In this document: positions 52,883 through 63,449 of the stretch, in pieces
Numbering within the stretch: the first letter of the stretch is position 1
Layout: each line of letters begins with the position of its first letter
DNA from: Bombus terrestris
Taxonomy: Eukaryota > Arthropoda > Insecta > Hymenoptera > Apidae
Assembly (NCBI RefSeq): GCF_910591885.1
Contig: NC_063285.1
Coordinates: 1,860,001-1,924,000, forward strand
DNA length: 64,000 nt
Direction of reading: 5' to 3'
Translations under genes and position numbers: made by a program
The notes under the pieces: model-generated
The model's database searches: none
What the model saw: the letters and a program-made list of their open reading frames with translations, nothing else
Told to the model about the DNA's origin: nothing

Positions 52883-54726
52883 TTACTCGCTTTCAACCGC
52901 CTTCTACATTCTGGACAAGCCAGGGATCCGGTTACGTGGTCAAATTTCACTCCTTTCTCCTTGCTGCAGATGGAGCAGCAGGGTGCGTTGACGCAGGCAG
53001 CTATCGTGTGGTCTTTGGCTCCGCACTTCCTGCAAATCTCCTTTCCAGGGCTTATCGCCGTGCACTTGTTCGCGATATGCCCAAACATGTGACATCTGAA
53101 GCACTTTACCACAACATTGGGTAGTGCCTTTATCGAGGCTATCGTCAAGCCGGTTCTGATCTTCCGGCTCGCCCCCTCTTTGGCCAGATAGGCTTTCGGC
53201 ATCGTCACTATTGCCGATTGGGTGCCCCACGGCGCCATTTTTAGGGTCTTTACTTCGACCTCATTAATGTCGCTTATGCCCAGTTGCTCTACTATCTCCC
53301 TGGCTAGTTCTTCCTTGCCTACGAGCGAGTCTATATCCCTGATCTCTATTGAGGTCTTGTCGCGCATTGGTAGCGCTCTCACCTTGCCTCTTAGCGCCGT
53401 GTTCATATCCGCCGCGGTCTTTTTGGCGTTGCTACCTGCTTTCAGCTCGATCAGGATGTCACCTGTTCTGGTCCTCCTAATCCCACAGCTCTCTTTTAGG
53501 GTCCCCCTTGCCCCCATCAGATCTTTGTAGACCTGGATCCACTCCTTGTCCTGCCCTACTTTGACGAGGATGGCTTCGGGTCTGTTACGTATCCTCTTCG
53601 GTCCCTCCGGCCTCTTTGGCTTGTCCAATGCCGCCCTTCCTGCGTTCGCCTTCCTGACCACCGTCGGGGTGTCCGTTCCTTTTCCTCTCCTTCCGCGGAT
53701 AGGGATCCAGTCTTCCTTTACATCGCTGTCCGTGCATTCCGTAGTCGCTTTTGCCGAGCTGTTGCCGGCACAGGCTCCTGCGTAGGAGGCCTCCACTGTC
53801 GTTGTTCTCTTCCTCTTGGTGTCGCCCTTCCCCTCGACGGGCGATATCTCCTTCCTTTTTCCTTCCTTCTCCTCACTCCTCCCCGGAGGGGTGGTCATCC
53901 TGGTGGCCATGACTGTCCTCGCGTTCCTCTTGAGCCTCATCTCGTCCAACATCGAGTGGAGCTTGATCGCTTTTTTACTGATGGCGTCCCTCCTTTTCTT
54001 GATGTCGGTATCCTTTTTGCTCATGAGGTAGAGTCTGCTACCTATGTATTGGATTTCGCGGAAGACTTCTGTGATGATTTCCGTCATCGCCTTCCATTCG
54101 CTCATCTTAATGACGATACTGTCCTCGGCATTGCCTTCGGTCTCGGCCGTTGCTCTGTTCGCCATGGCCTTCCTCCTGAGACATTCCCTTGGTGCCGCCG
54201 CTTCGCTGCCGCTGTCCGACATTTCCGCCGGTGTGTCTAGCTCCGAGGTGCTGGCCGCTTCGTCCCTCGTTGCCCTCGGCTGGCTCCTGGCCAGGCTTCT
54301 CGTTTTCTTGCACTCGCTCCCCTCCACTGGGGACTTTCTCATATATCTGGTGATCTTGTCACCTTTGAAGATTTTTTCCTTGGCGATTCGGGTCGCCTTT
54401 TCGGTGGGTGGTGTCTTATCCTTGAGTGCCTGCATTGGCATCTCGACATCCTCGATGATTCCCGCAATGTCTTCATCAAATTCGAGGTATCTTCTAGTGC
54501 TTTTCGTGCACGTCTTTTCCTCTGTGACAACTGCGGATGTTTCTTGGTCCCCGGTCGTGTTTACCGAACGAGGGGAGGCCCTGGGATCGACCTTCCCCTC
54601 GCCGTTCGTCCAGTCGTTGGGTGACCGTCGGGTCGAGCCTGGAACGCTATTCGAATCCCCGACGGGGCCTGGAAGCTCCGAAACCCCCTGAGCCGTAAGT
54701 TTACTTGACTTACAGTACTTGTCCAT
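52879..54726 (-). CDS. R1-clade LINE ORF1, copy B
   Basis: A 615-residue open frame, nearly identical to copy A apart from about two dozen substitutions and one extra Val before the first knuckle. It has the charged N-terminus, the conserved core (GIRRTRTGDILIELKAGSNA) and three CCHC-like clusters (CFRCHMFGHIANKC, CRKCGAKDHTIAAC, CCSICSKEKG..H..C..C). The stop codon overlaps the endonuclease start as ATGA. Upstream, a (TA)n tract (54745-54772 on the plus strand) differs in length from copy A. Confidence 0.88.
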   Translation of the reverse strand: MDKYCKSSKLTAQGVSELPGPVGDSNSVPGSTRRSPNDWTNGEGKVDPRASPRSVNTTGDQETSAVVTEEKTCTKSTRRYLEFDEDIAGIIEDVEMPMQALKDKTPPTEKATRIAKEKIFKGDKITRYMRKSPVEGSECKKTRSLARSQPRATRDEAASTSELDTPAEMSDSGSEAAAPRECLRRKAMANRATAETEGNAEDSIVIKMSEWKAMTEIITEVFREIQYIGSRLYLMSKKDTDIKKRRDAISKKAIKLHSMLDEMRLKRNARTVMATRMTTPPGRSEEKEGKRKEISPVEGKGDTKRKRTTTVEASYAGACAGNSSAKATTECTDSDVKEDWIPIRGRRGKGTDTPTVVRKANAGRAALDKPKRPEGPKRIRNRPEAILVKVGQDKEWIQVYKDLMGARGTLKESCGIRRTRTGDILIELKAGSNAKKTAADMNTALRGKVRALPMRDKTSIEIRDIDSLVGKEELAREIVEQLGISDINEVEVKTLKMAPWGTQSAIVTMPKAYLAKEGASRKIRTGLTIASIKALPNVVVKCFRCHMFGHIANKCTAISPGKEICRKCGAKDHTIAACVNAPCCSICSKEKGVKFDHVTGSLACPECRRRLKASK

Positions 54727-55211
54727 TATTGTGTTTGTGTCTTAATATACATATATATATATATATATATATGTATGTTTGAGATGGATGTCCTTCGACT
54801 TAGCCGGTCGTCGTATAATCCCACTGTATACTTCCGCGTGTATGCGATTCGTGTCTGTTCGACGCGGGGAGTTTCGACTGGCCCTCCACGGTGGCGCTCT
54901 CCACCACTCCTTGGTTACCCAGGTAGCCCGCACGGTGGCGCTTCGGTCGCGCGACCCAAGATGGCCCCCGCTCTGCCCCTAACCTCACTTTTCACACACA
55001 GCACTTTCAATCGTTTCTCTCGCTTTTATACCAGCGAGCTCACCTATCTCTTGTGTTGCCACTCATTCCGGAGCACTAGAAACTTCACTTTCGTGCACTT
55101 TCCGCCCGAATTCTTTAATATACCCAGATATTTCGGTTATGCCTACGGAGCGACGTGCACGTGTCCGTTCTGCTTGCCGCCATCATTTTGAGTTTCATTC
55201 AATGTATATCT

Positions 55212-55879
55212 GTACATTAACTTAAAGTTACCAACAGAAGATAGTATGTACAACATACATATACCGTAATTTAAGTTTTCCCTGTACTTTCCCAATAAGT
55301 TTATAAATTAGGAATTTTCGGAATGGTATCTAGTAGAAAAATCGGTTATTCCCATCTACCTGTAAACGTCTTCCATCGATGTACTAGATGAATTAATATT
55401 TTTTCCGGTTCTGCGACGACTGTTTTATTGAATTTTTCCGTATTTTCACCAACTTCCGACATGAGGATCCAACAAATCTTTTATTCCTCCATCAGATTCT
55501 TACCTAAACGAAAGTATCTTCCTAACGGATTGATAACCTCCATTCTATCTAATGCAGGAGTCACAGACGAATTTTGATTTAAATATAAAACGTAAAAAGC
55601 CAAATAATAAGCTATGAGTTCGAGCTGCGCGTGACTTTTGTATCTTTTCCCGGTAAAAGTCAATATAGTGAGACTTCCAGTATCTGAAGACCTATTATCA
55701 GAATAATTTATTATTGAGACGTTCCACCACCCAAACGTATCATTAATTACACAATATTTCTAAGTATGTCCTTCTATAATTTCATATATTTCTATTACTT
55801 TAGTGTTGAGGTAGAACGCGTTCAGAAGTCCACAAGAAAGTGATCTTCAGACATAATAAAGTCTTCTTATTTCGAAACG
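55212..55879. other. unassigned, with an unrecognised coding-like remnant on the minus strand
   Basis: The minus strand at 55481-55663 reads FTGKRYKSHAQLELIAYYLA and then LDRMEVINPLGRYFRLGKNL before a stop, and stays readable afterwards (ICWILMSEVGENTEKF to about 55430). The composition looks protein-like but I do not recognise the family. The rest of the stretch is AT-rich without named features. Confidence 0.3.
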
Positions 55880-56720
55880 TTTATGAACCGTTAATGGACC
55901 TTCTTTTCTTGTACGTGGAGAAATCCTCATGGACACTCCGCTGTTGCTAATAATCGATAACAGCAGAGTAATGTCGAACTCTTACCGACTAAAACTCCAC
56001 GATGCCCATCCTACGCGTATGATAGGAGTGCTCCAGGAACCTCTTATGAATTGTCTTCAGTTGTACCCCTTTCCCCCGTCCTCTTGTTCGAGCCAGTTTT
56101 AATGATTCTCCGACTGTTGAATTTGGTGTTAGAGGGGGGGGCATTGTCCCTAGCGCTATCCCCCCTTTTAGTCGTGGTCCGTTGAGACGACGATGAAGCG
56201 GCTCCAGACCGCCTGACCGCCATCCCCCTCTATCGCGTTATCCTACAAGGGTGTGAGTTTTTCTTTCTCTCCCTTTCTGCTCGTTCCTTTGCGAGCATAA
56301 CTCGCTCGCAAAAGAGGCGGGCAGCCTCGTATTCCTGTGGCCCGCTCAGCATCGCTTGTAAATCGCCGAGGGGGATCAATCTTTTACCTATGACGTGTCA
56401 CAGGGTGTAGCGGGACAGCTTCCATGCCGGACAAAGCTTCAGCGTGTGCTGCGCCGTGTCCCTGCCCTCCCCGCAGTGGTGATAGGTGTCCGTCTCTCCT
56501 GTTTGATTTTCCTCAGTTACTCGCCGAATACGTCGTGTCCCGTGAGCACCTGGATCATCCTATAGGTGAGCGGGAGGTCGCGGCAGCTTCTCCATGTTTC
56601 CCAGTTTGGAAGGACCGCCTCCGCGTCTCGATGTTCGCCTCTCTCGTTGTACAGCTGGGATCGCCACTGATCCCACGCGTCCTCCTCGACGATTCCTAAG
56701 ACGTTTGGGGCCAGCATGAC
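55880..56720 (-). pseudogene. R1-clade LINE 3' fragment (different family)
   Basis: On the minus strand the C-terminal end of an R1-type ORF2 is visible: LPLTYRMIQVLTGHDVFGE (56520-56575), then CGEGRDTAQHTLKLCPAW near 56430-56490, a typical C-terminal CCHC finger region. A stop follows near 56400 and a Glu/Arg-rich tail (FCERVMLAKERAEREE) appears near 56270-56320. Further 3' UTR-like sequence runs to about 55880. Only the 3' end is present, as in a 5'-truncated insertion. It is distinct in sequence from copies A and B. Confidence 0.7.
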
Positions 56721-58707
56721 ATTAATGGACTTAAGTGTCTTGAGACAGCGGTTTCCAACCTTTATGCTACTATGCTTCTCCTAAAAAAAGATTTCTTTCC
56801 GCGCCTCCCTACCTTTTACTTTTTTAACAGATATAATAATATAAACACGTTTTAAATAATAAAAAAAAGTTGAAAACTACAATTAACAGAATAATAATAA
56901 AATTTTGTTATAACATATACGTGCTTTACAATATGAAGTTTTATTTATTTGTAGATATTATGGTATGAAAATTAATGTTTTATTAAAAAATGTTGCCGCC
57001 TCCCCTGGCAATACTCCGCGCCTTCCACGTTGGAAACCACTGTCTTCAGGTATAAATAGGATGATTCAACGCAGCTCAAGCTATTAACAAATTTATTTGA
57101 CATAGCAGTAAAAAAAAAATATGAAATCTATAAATGATTTTAAAAATTTATATTATATTGTATTTTTTGTAATTGTTCTTGAATTATTCTTTTTGAAAAG
57201 TGGAACGATAATGATAATAAAACACGCGTGTTCTACCATCCACAAATTCCCTCATTCAAGCAGTCGTCACTCCATTAATTTCCTCCATAAATTCGAATAA
57301 TGGAAATTCTACTATCCAAAAGAGCTTGTAATTCGCGATTCAATCATACTTCGAAGCTTCTTCGTCTAGATTGCTGTGAAATAATTTTTGTTGGCATTAA
57401 TAAATATTATAACGACAATCTTGAAGAAGCGCTCTCAGAGGTTATGGCACCTGTTATTGATAAAAGAACGGTTAGCATCAGTGGCGTAAGAGTGGAGTAA
57501 GAGTGGAAATAATGTTCGTGTGGCGCGTTTAGAGTAGAAATTCACAAGTTAAGATCTTTAAACAGAGATTTATTCAATGAAAATAATATGAATAATAATA
57601 GTGATACAATAAATACAACAATACTAATATAATAAACTGAAATGACAAGTATTTGAATGATAATGATATAATATTGAAAGTTTGAATACGGAAGTTTATA
57701 ATATTCTGAAACGTTTTCAATATGTACGATAATTGAGATGCCTAAAATCTATCTTATTAATTAAACTGACTGCGCATGTGCGACAGGCTTTGTAAATAAA
57801 GCTCAAACTCAGTAAATCCAGTAAGTTTTATTGAACAACATCGCTACTAAGAAGCTCCGCTCCTCGCTAGATCATTAGACGTGGAACGAATCTTAACTCA
57901 ACCTTAAATCAACATTAGATTTATCCCAGAGTGTGTCCTTAAACCAAAAGTGTTCCTTCGTTAGCTAATTTAATCAAGTTGATCTTGAGAGCTCTACACA
58001 GACAGATAAAACCGGATCAGGCAAATTCTAGGTGATTAAGCTCTTCGCGAGCTCATTAAACTTGAAGCGAATCAACCGATTATGAGTCTCTTGGTTTCTC
58101 AAAGATCTAGTCTCTAAGTCGGTTCTTGAAGCCACTAATCAAGGAACTGAATCGAACTACCAGCCCCCTATTTATGCTTGATAGTCGTGATTATGTGGTG
58201 CACTCACGTGGATGCGCAGTGTCTGGCCTCGAATATATTTTGTTGCTAATTTTTTATAAAAAAAATGTAAAAAACAAACGCGAGCTTATATTAATAATAA
58301 TCCTGATTTAATCTTAAAGAAAAATACATAATTTAAACTAAAATACAATTTTTTCTAAATAAAAATAAAAATAACATAAAGTAGTCATTTTTATATTGAT
58401 GGTCCAGGAATGAGAGTGGCAACGTTATAGTACTTTTAAACTAAATCTATGCTGTGGCTTATTTGGAATATGTTGCGAAGTGGCTGACGTACAATGTCAG
58501 ACACTTGTAAATAAAAAAAATTAATTTTACAGCAAAAGAGTTGCTTTCAGAATCTATGATAATTACACACTCTCTTGAAAAGTATTATGAGCTCTTAAAG
58601 TCTTAAACACTTTCTCTTTAACACAAAAATACTACGAAAAGTTGGGAAACATTATTTTTCAAATTATTTGTATACAAGAATGATTTTATCTGTTTGCTTC
58701 TTTCCAG
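56721..58707. other. AT-rich end of the long host intron
   Basis: No gene or element recognised. The open frame at 57300-57500 has no known domain. A polypyrimidine-rich 3' splice site (TTTGCTTCTTTCCAG) ends at 58707. Confidence 0.4.
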
Positions 58708-59063
58708 GAATTGTCCAGGATACATGTTACCAAAAACTTTTTTTGAACAGGAACAGGATTATATATGCAAAATTTGTGAATCAATTGTTCCTTATGCGGA
58801 AATTGAAAAAATATTAGAAAATATTGGTATATACCTTTCAACCATGAAGAAAAATGACATTATTGCATGTAAAGAATTTATAAATCGTCGTTACGAAAGT
58901 ACTCTCCACCCAAATCATTTTTACAACATTGATGTAACGATTGCTCTGGCTCAATTGATTGGACAACAAACTGGAGGATTAGCAGCAGTAGAAAAAGATC
59001 TTCTCATCGAGAAAATAGAATTATGCAAAAAACTGGATAAATTGCTCAAGACACTCGTTCCTG
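58708..59063 (+). CDS. downstream exon of the SMYD/msta-like SET-MYND gene
   Basis: The exon follows TTCTTTCCAG and encodes NCPGYMLPKTFFEQEQDYIC, KICE and then an alpha-helical region (IEKILENIGIYLSTMKKNDI, FYNIDVTIALAQLIGQQTGG, LLIEKIELCKKLDKLLKTLV). The leading Cys residues complete the post-SET zinc cluster begun in the exon at 35649. The helical part matches the C-terminal region of SMYD/msta proteins. The exon starts with the third base of the split codon left by that exon. A plausible 5' splice site G|GTAATG lies at 59063/59064. Reading past it gives a stop at 59093-59095. The next exon would be downstream, and I did not find it. Confidence 0.65.
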
Positions 59064-59579
59064 GTAATGTATTTTATTTAAGAAATGATAACTAACGACA
59101 ATTATTCCATGTTACCTTCATTTACCTTACTCATTTCTGACAAATTCAACGAGTCTTATGTGTTAAAATTAGCTGATTCACTTCACCATAGATACGCAAA
59201 ATACTCAAATACAAATACATGATGGTAGGATTTCAAGGAATTCCTGGAAACATTTTGTTATTTAATTTGTTTACTCGATTAATATTTTCTGATGCCACCG
59301 TTGTTATTGTTATAGGAATTTGACGGAGGGATCAGGGTGATTTTTAACAAATTATAATGTATTTAATACAACCGTATACCTGCCCGTCCAATACTTTCAC
59401 AGAAACCCCCGTACTTCTTTACCTTTCCTTCTGAGTGTGTATTGCACATTGCTTAGGGCAGTTGAGAATTTCCCTCTTTTTGAAAATATGCAAATATTTG
59501 CAAATATATATAGAAATTGCACACCCTAGAAAGAATGCGAAATAGTACCAAATTCTTGTTGGTTAGGCGTCAGGGATCC
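59064..59579. other. AT-rich stretch, nothing recognised
   Basis: No exon, TE or repeat can be supported here. It is probably the next intron of the SET-MYND gene. Confidence 0.35.
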
Positions 59580-60060
59580 CCGGGAGATGAGGGTAATTGT
59601 ACAATTTCCAATTCGCCGTTCTCCACTCTCTCCTCCTCGGGTATCGTGATGATGAGCGCGCGCATAACCTAAGGTTACTTTCGAGCTTTTTAACTTCCTG
59701 GCTAGGTCGGAGTTTAACCGAGTACATCATGTCATTTCCGCTCATTTTTAGCCATTCCTTCTCCCAGCACTACGAATCTCTTCTAGGTGTAGTCTACTTC
59801 TCTATTTCAAAGTTTTTAAAATATACCTTTTCTTGATCAGTTCTTTCCCACCCATCTCAATCTCCCGTGTCCACCAGTATATAATGTTTTTAGCCTTTAG
59901 CTTTGTTCTCTTTCTTTCCATAGTTTAGCTACATGTCTTGACCATAGCTTCTTTTTTTAATCACCTCATGGAATTTTCGAGTACAAAGTATTAATGTTTC
60001 CTTTAGTCCTTTCCTCCATAAATAATCAATAAATAATGACACGTCATGGAGTTTATCTAC
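59580..60060 (-). pseudogene. R1-like LINE fragment, endonuclease-RT linker
   Basis: On the minus strand YWWTREIEMGGKELIKKR (near 59825-59880) parallels YWWNPMIAELRAQAHKALRK of copies A and B, which lies just after the endonuclease. Upstream KLWKERTKLKAKN-like sequence is visible. The same region is missing from the larger relic at 60310-63130, so this may be a displaced part of the same insertion. Confidence 0.5.
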
Positions 60061-60179
60061 GCCGTTCTTCTCAGTGGCACTCGGATTTCACATTAGGTTC
60101 TTTTAGTTCGAACTTCCCGTCAGGGGAAGTGTCCCACCCCTTCACGTCAGGGTCGACCGCAAGTGACTTCATTTTAGTA

Positions 60180-60270
60180 ATAATAAGTATGTATAATATA
60201 TAATATAATATAATAATAATAATAATAATATAATAATATATAATAATAATAAGTAATGTATAATAATAAG
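60180..60270. repeat. (TAA)n microsatellite
   Basis: Runs of TAATAATAA with TATAATATA interruptions separate the two R1-like LINE fragments. Confidence 0.85.
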
Positions 60271-60309
60271 TAACTCCAGTTGTCATCATGATTACCTCTT
60301 CAATAATAT

Positions 60310-63130
60310 TTTCCGTCGTCAATAGCGTGCCGACATAGCTCCCCAATTTGGTTCTGCCGAGGATCCACCTAGGACAGTGTCACAACGCATGCTCCGTGTC
60401 GTCTCCTTCTGTGTCGCATCCCAGCATCTAGAATGAACCTCTTTGCTGATAGCCCTATGATACACGTTCAATATCTCGTATCCGGCCAATAGTTGCATCG
60501 TCCAATGATCAATATTTCTTTTGCACTTCTTGAAAGTACAAGCGTCCCCTATTAATTTCTTCGTCCAATTGTCATTTCTATAAGTGCTCCATTCTTCCTC
60601 CACTTGTCGTCTATACGTTCTTTCACTGCCTTCATCCTTTCCACGAAATTTGAAGCAATTCCTACGCTAGACCGACTCTCATAATGTTCTTGTTGGTAAT
60701 TCTTCTTTACTTCATACATCTCGGCCCGGAGTTCCGCTTTGTAGTAAATCGGCATTGTGCCCGTCAATACGCACGGCACTGCATGCGATGCAGTGCTGTA
60801 GGCCGTAGACGATTTTACGAATGCTGCCTCCTGGAAGATGTTTCTGTTTTTCCTGATCAACAGCATAAAGCACCACTGTCTCCCATATTCCATAGTAAAG
60901 TTTCCTGACTGAGACAGTGGACCCGTTAACGTTAGCTAGCAACATCCTCAGCGCCTCCATGAATAAATCCGCCTTGCCACGGACTTTGTCAAAGTGAGCT
61001 CCGAACCTCCTGCAATTATGCAACTGCACCCCAAGGTATCTGATCCCTTTCTTGGTTCTCACTGGATGACTCTCAATCTAAATGTCCATGACATTGGGAT
61101 TATGTTTCCCGGTGGGCAGGATTACCTCCGTCTTTTCGTGTGCTATCACTAATCTATTGTCAGCACATCACAGTGTCACTACATTCATTGCCCAAGCTTA
61201 CTCCGATCTCCTCTTGGCTAGTTATGTCAAGTATCAGTGCCAGTTCGTCGGCAAAGGCGACCGCATTCAAACGAGGGATATCCTGAAGCTCCTTCAGGAG
61301 GCCTTCGTATAAAAGATTCCATAACAGGGAACCTAATATAGAACCCTGTAGGACACCCGGGTAAACTTTCCTCTTCACCGTCCCTCCGCTGTTACGGATT
61401 ACAATCTTCCTGTCTTTCAGGTAGCTACCTAGAAGACATAAAAGCTTCCGGGGCATCCCTCTCGCTTCAGCCTCCAGCAGAATCTTATTCCAGTAAGAGC
61501 ATTGAACACATTCTTAATATCCACCGCTGCAAGCACACATATCCGTTTTTTTCTTCTGAAGCTGTCCGCCAATTCAACTACCCGGCGCAGCGCGTCCACC
61601 GTGTTCTTCCTCTTGCAAAATCCAAACTGGTTTATATGGAAGGGGTCGAGCCCCAGCTTTTCCTTGGTCAAATTCTTGAAGGCATGTTCCTAGACTTTAC
61701 TAAGTGTTGGCAACATACTGATCGACCGGTACAACGATAGTATTATGGGGTCCCTACCCGGTTTCCGGATAGGTACCACCTTCGTCACCTTCCATATCGC
61801 AGGTATCCTTTCACTGAGGTTTACTAGATTTCGTAAAATTTTAAAATAACTTTATTTAAATCGGCATCCTTCGAAGTATACCTAAAATTTTTTCGGTTAC
61901 GCCTCGTCTTTCTCGTTTTAAAATCATGCAGGACATACGTATGGTCTGACGCTATCCACACATTTGCTATTTTCTCTCTCACGTATTTCTTGGCCAGTCT
62001 TCAATCCGTACTGATCACATCGATGAAACTCGTTCTCCCGTTCCTACGGAACGCATAGCTTTCCCTCATATTGATGGGTACGATACCATTCTTTACCAAC
62101 ATATTCATTGGATTCGTCTCCCAGCGATCAGTTCTCTAGCCGCCCCACGCAGTAGTCTTCGTGTTAAAATCGCCGGCGATCATCACTGAGGGATAACTCT
62201 TCCTGTTTGTCTGGATGATGTTCTCCATTTCCCTTAAGTATTCGTAAAATTCTTCTGGTTTGACATTGGGGGAATAATACCCCGAAAGCAATGCACGTCG
62301 TTAACAGTAATGCTCACTAGTCCGTTGCTGGTTGTCACAGTACTTTCATCTGGATGTTTTCCTCTGAACAGGATCACCCACAACGATGCATCACCTTTGT
62401 TATCGTTACACCAGTAAGCCTTCTGTTGATAAAGCTCAGTGATAAGGACCACGTCGACTTTAGTTTTGCAGACATACTGATACATTAGCTCTTGGGCCAA
62501 CCTACACCTATTCAAACTTTAAATTAGGATTATTATCTTCTAAGTCTATTTCCTCCTCTCATCGTATCCTTCACCGCTGGACATGCCAGTGATCCTGTTA
62601 TATGTCTCAGGTTGTCTCTTCTCTCTGCCGCGCAGATCGCACATCTTGGCTCTTTGCTGCAGCCGTTTATAGCGTGATCCCTATCGTCACACCTCCGACA
62701 TAGCTCCCTCCTTGTACTCAGTACCGTACACATTATGCCCCAGCATGTGACATCTATAGCATCTGAGGACATTCGGGATAACTCTGGCTGTTGCTATTGT
62801 CAATCCTGTCCTAATCCTGATGGTGGATTTCTCACGTGGAATGCTATTCACTGGAGCTACCACCATCGCCTGCTGGGTTCTCAGCGATTTTATCTGAATT
62901 CATATTTCCTCCTTGATGTCCAGCTCGGTGTCCTCGGTCAGCTCCTCCCTGGTAGCAATGGGATCTATATTTTTTATCTCAATGTCTCCCTACTTGATAT
63001 TTCCATGTCCTTCTTCATGGCCGTCTTCAGTTTCACTGCAACCTCGTGCGCCGGTACCTTATTATTAATTTCAATCAAGATGTGCCCTGCCCTCGTCTTC
63101 CTCACACCAGTTGTTTCCTTGAGTACTGTA
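60310..63130 (-). pseudogene. decayed R1-clade LINE related to copies A and B
   Basis: Reading the minus strand: ORF1 end (KETTGVRKTRAGHILIEI near 63060-63120; knuckles CRRCDDRDHAINGC and CAICAAERRDN..H..GSLAC at 62533-62772). Endonuclease start (LNRCRLAQELMYQY, 62440-62515) and later pieces (FRRNGRTSFIDVIS-like near 62010-62060, DHTYVLHDFKTRK near 61900-61960). RT (61429-61671: LGLDPFHINQFGFCKRKNTV; 61160-61456: GGTVKRKVYPGVLQGSILGS and FADELALIL, with Glu for the second catalytic Asp). C-terminal part (60712-61062: IRYLGVQLHNCRRFGAHFDK; 60319-60603: LLAGYEILNVYHRAI). The endonuclease-RT linker is deleted near 61840. Many stops are present. Confidence 0.82.
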
Positions 63131-63362
63131 AAGATATAGAAGGGATTCGGAAATACAAATAATTTCCTTTATTTAGCACACAACAGTTATACATATATCT
63201 TAGACCTCGAAATCCTACTCGCACGCACGCTTGTTGTCAACCAATTCTTCCAGATACTTCTAACGACTTACTATTGTCTTTTGTCCCAACTAAGGCCTGG
63301 ACGCTCTTCGACGCTTACACACACATTCACATGTACAGTGTAAATGTATCATGTTCCTAACA
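63131..63362 (-). repeat. 3' LTR of a copia element
   Basis: On the minus strand a purine-rich stretch (AATGTAAGGAGGCG, ending at 63363) is followed by TGTTAGGAACATGATACATT, as expected for polypurine tract and LTR start. The LTR holds a TAAATAAAGG polyadenylation-type signal (63163-63172). The other end, near 63131-63140, is not clearly resolved: R1-like LINE sequence resumes at about 63130. Confidence 0.6.
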
Positions 63363-63449
63363 CGCCTCCTTACATTTATACTGTACACTTAATCGTATTT
63401 ACATGCTTTGAGAAATTATGTAACAGAAACTTTAACACTTATTGCTCTA

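Larger units (their letters stand above)
49526..55195 (-). mobile_element. R1-clade LINE, copy B (inverted relative to A)
   Basis: A 5.67-kb element on the minus strand with the same layout as copy A: 5' UTR (54727-55195), ORF1, ORF2, 3' UTR and a short poly(A), seen as T run 49524-49531. It is less damaged than A: ORF1 is open, the endonuclease frame is unbroken to 51809 and the RT frame runs 50658-51812. Its 5' flank carries the 16 bp that follow copy A. The two copies form 5.67-kb inverted arms around a 3.58-kb spacer. Confidence 0.9.

Noticed and set aside
57300..57500. Small open frame as a candidate host gene
   Set aside because: A 66-codon frame in AT-rich intronic DNA with no recognised motif.
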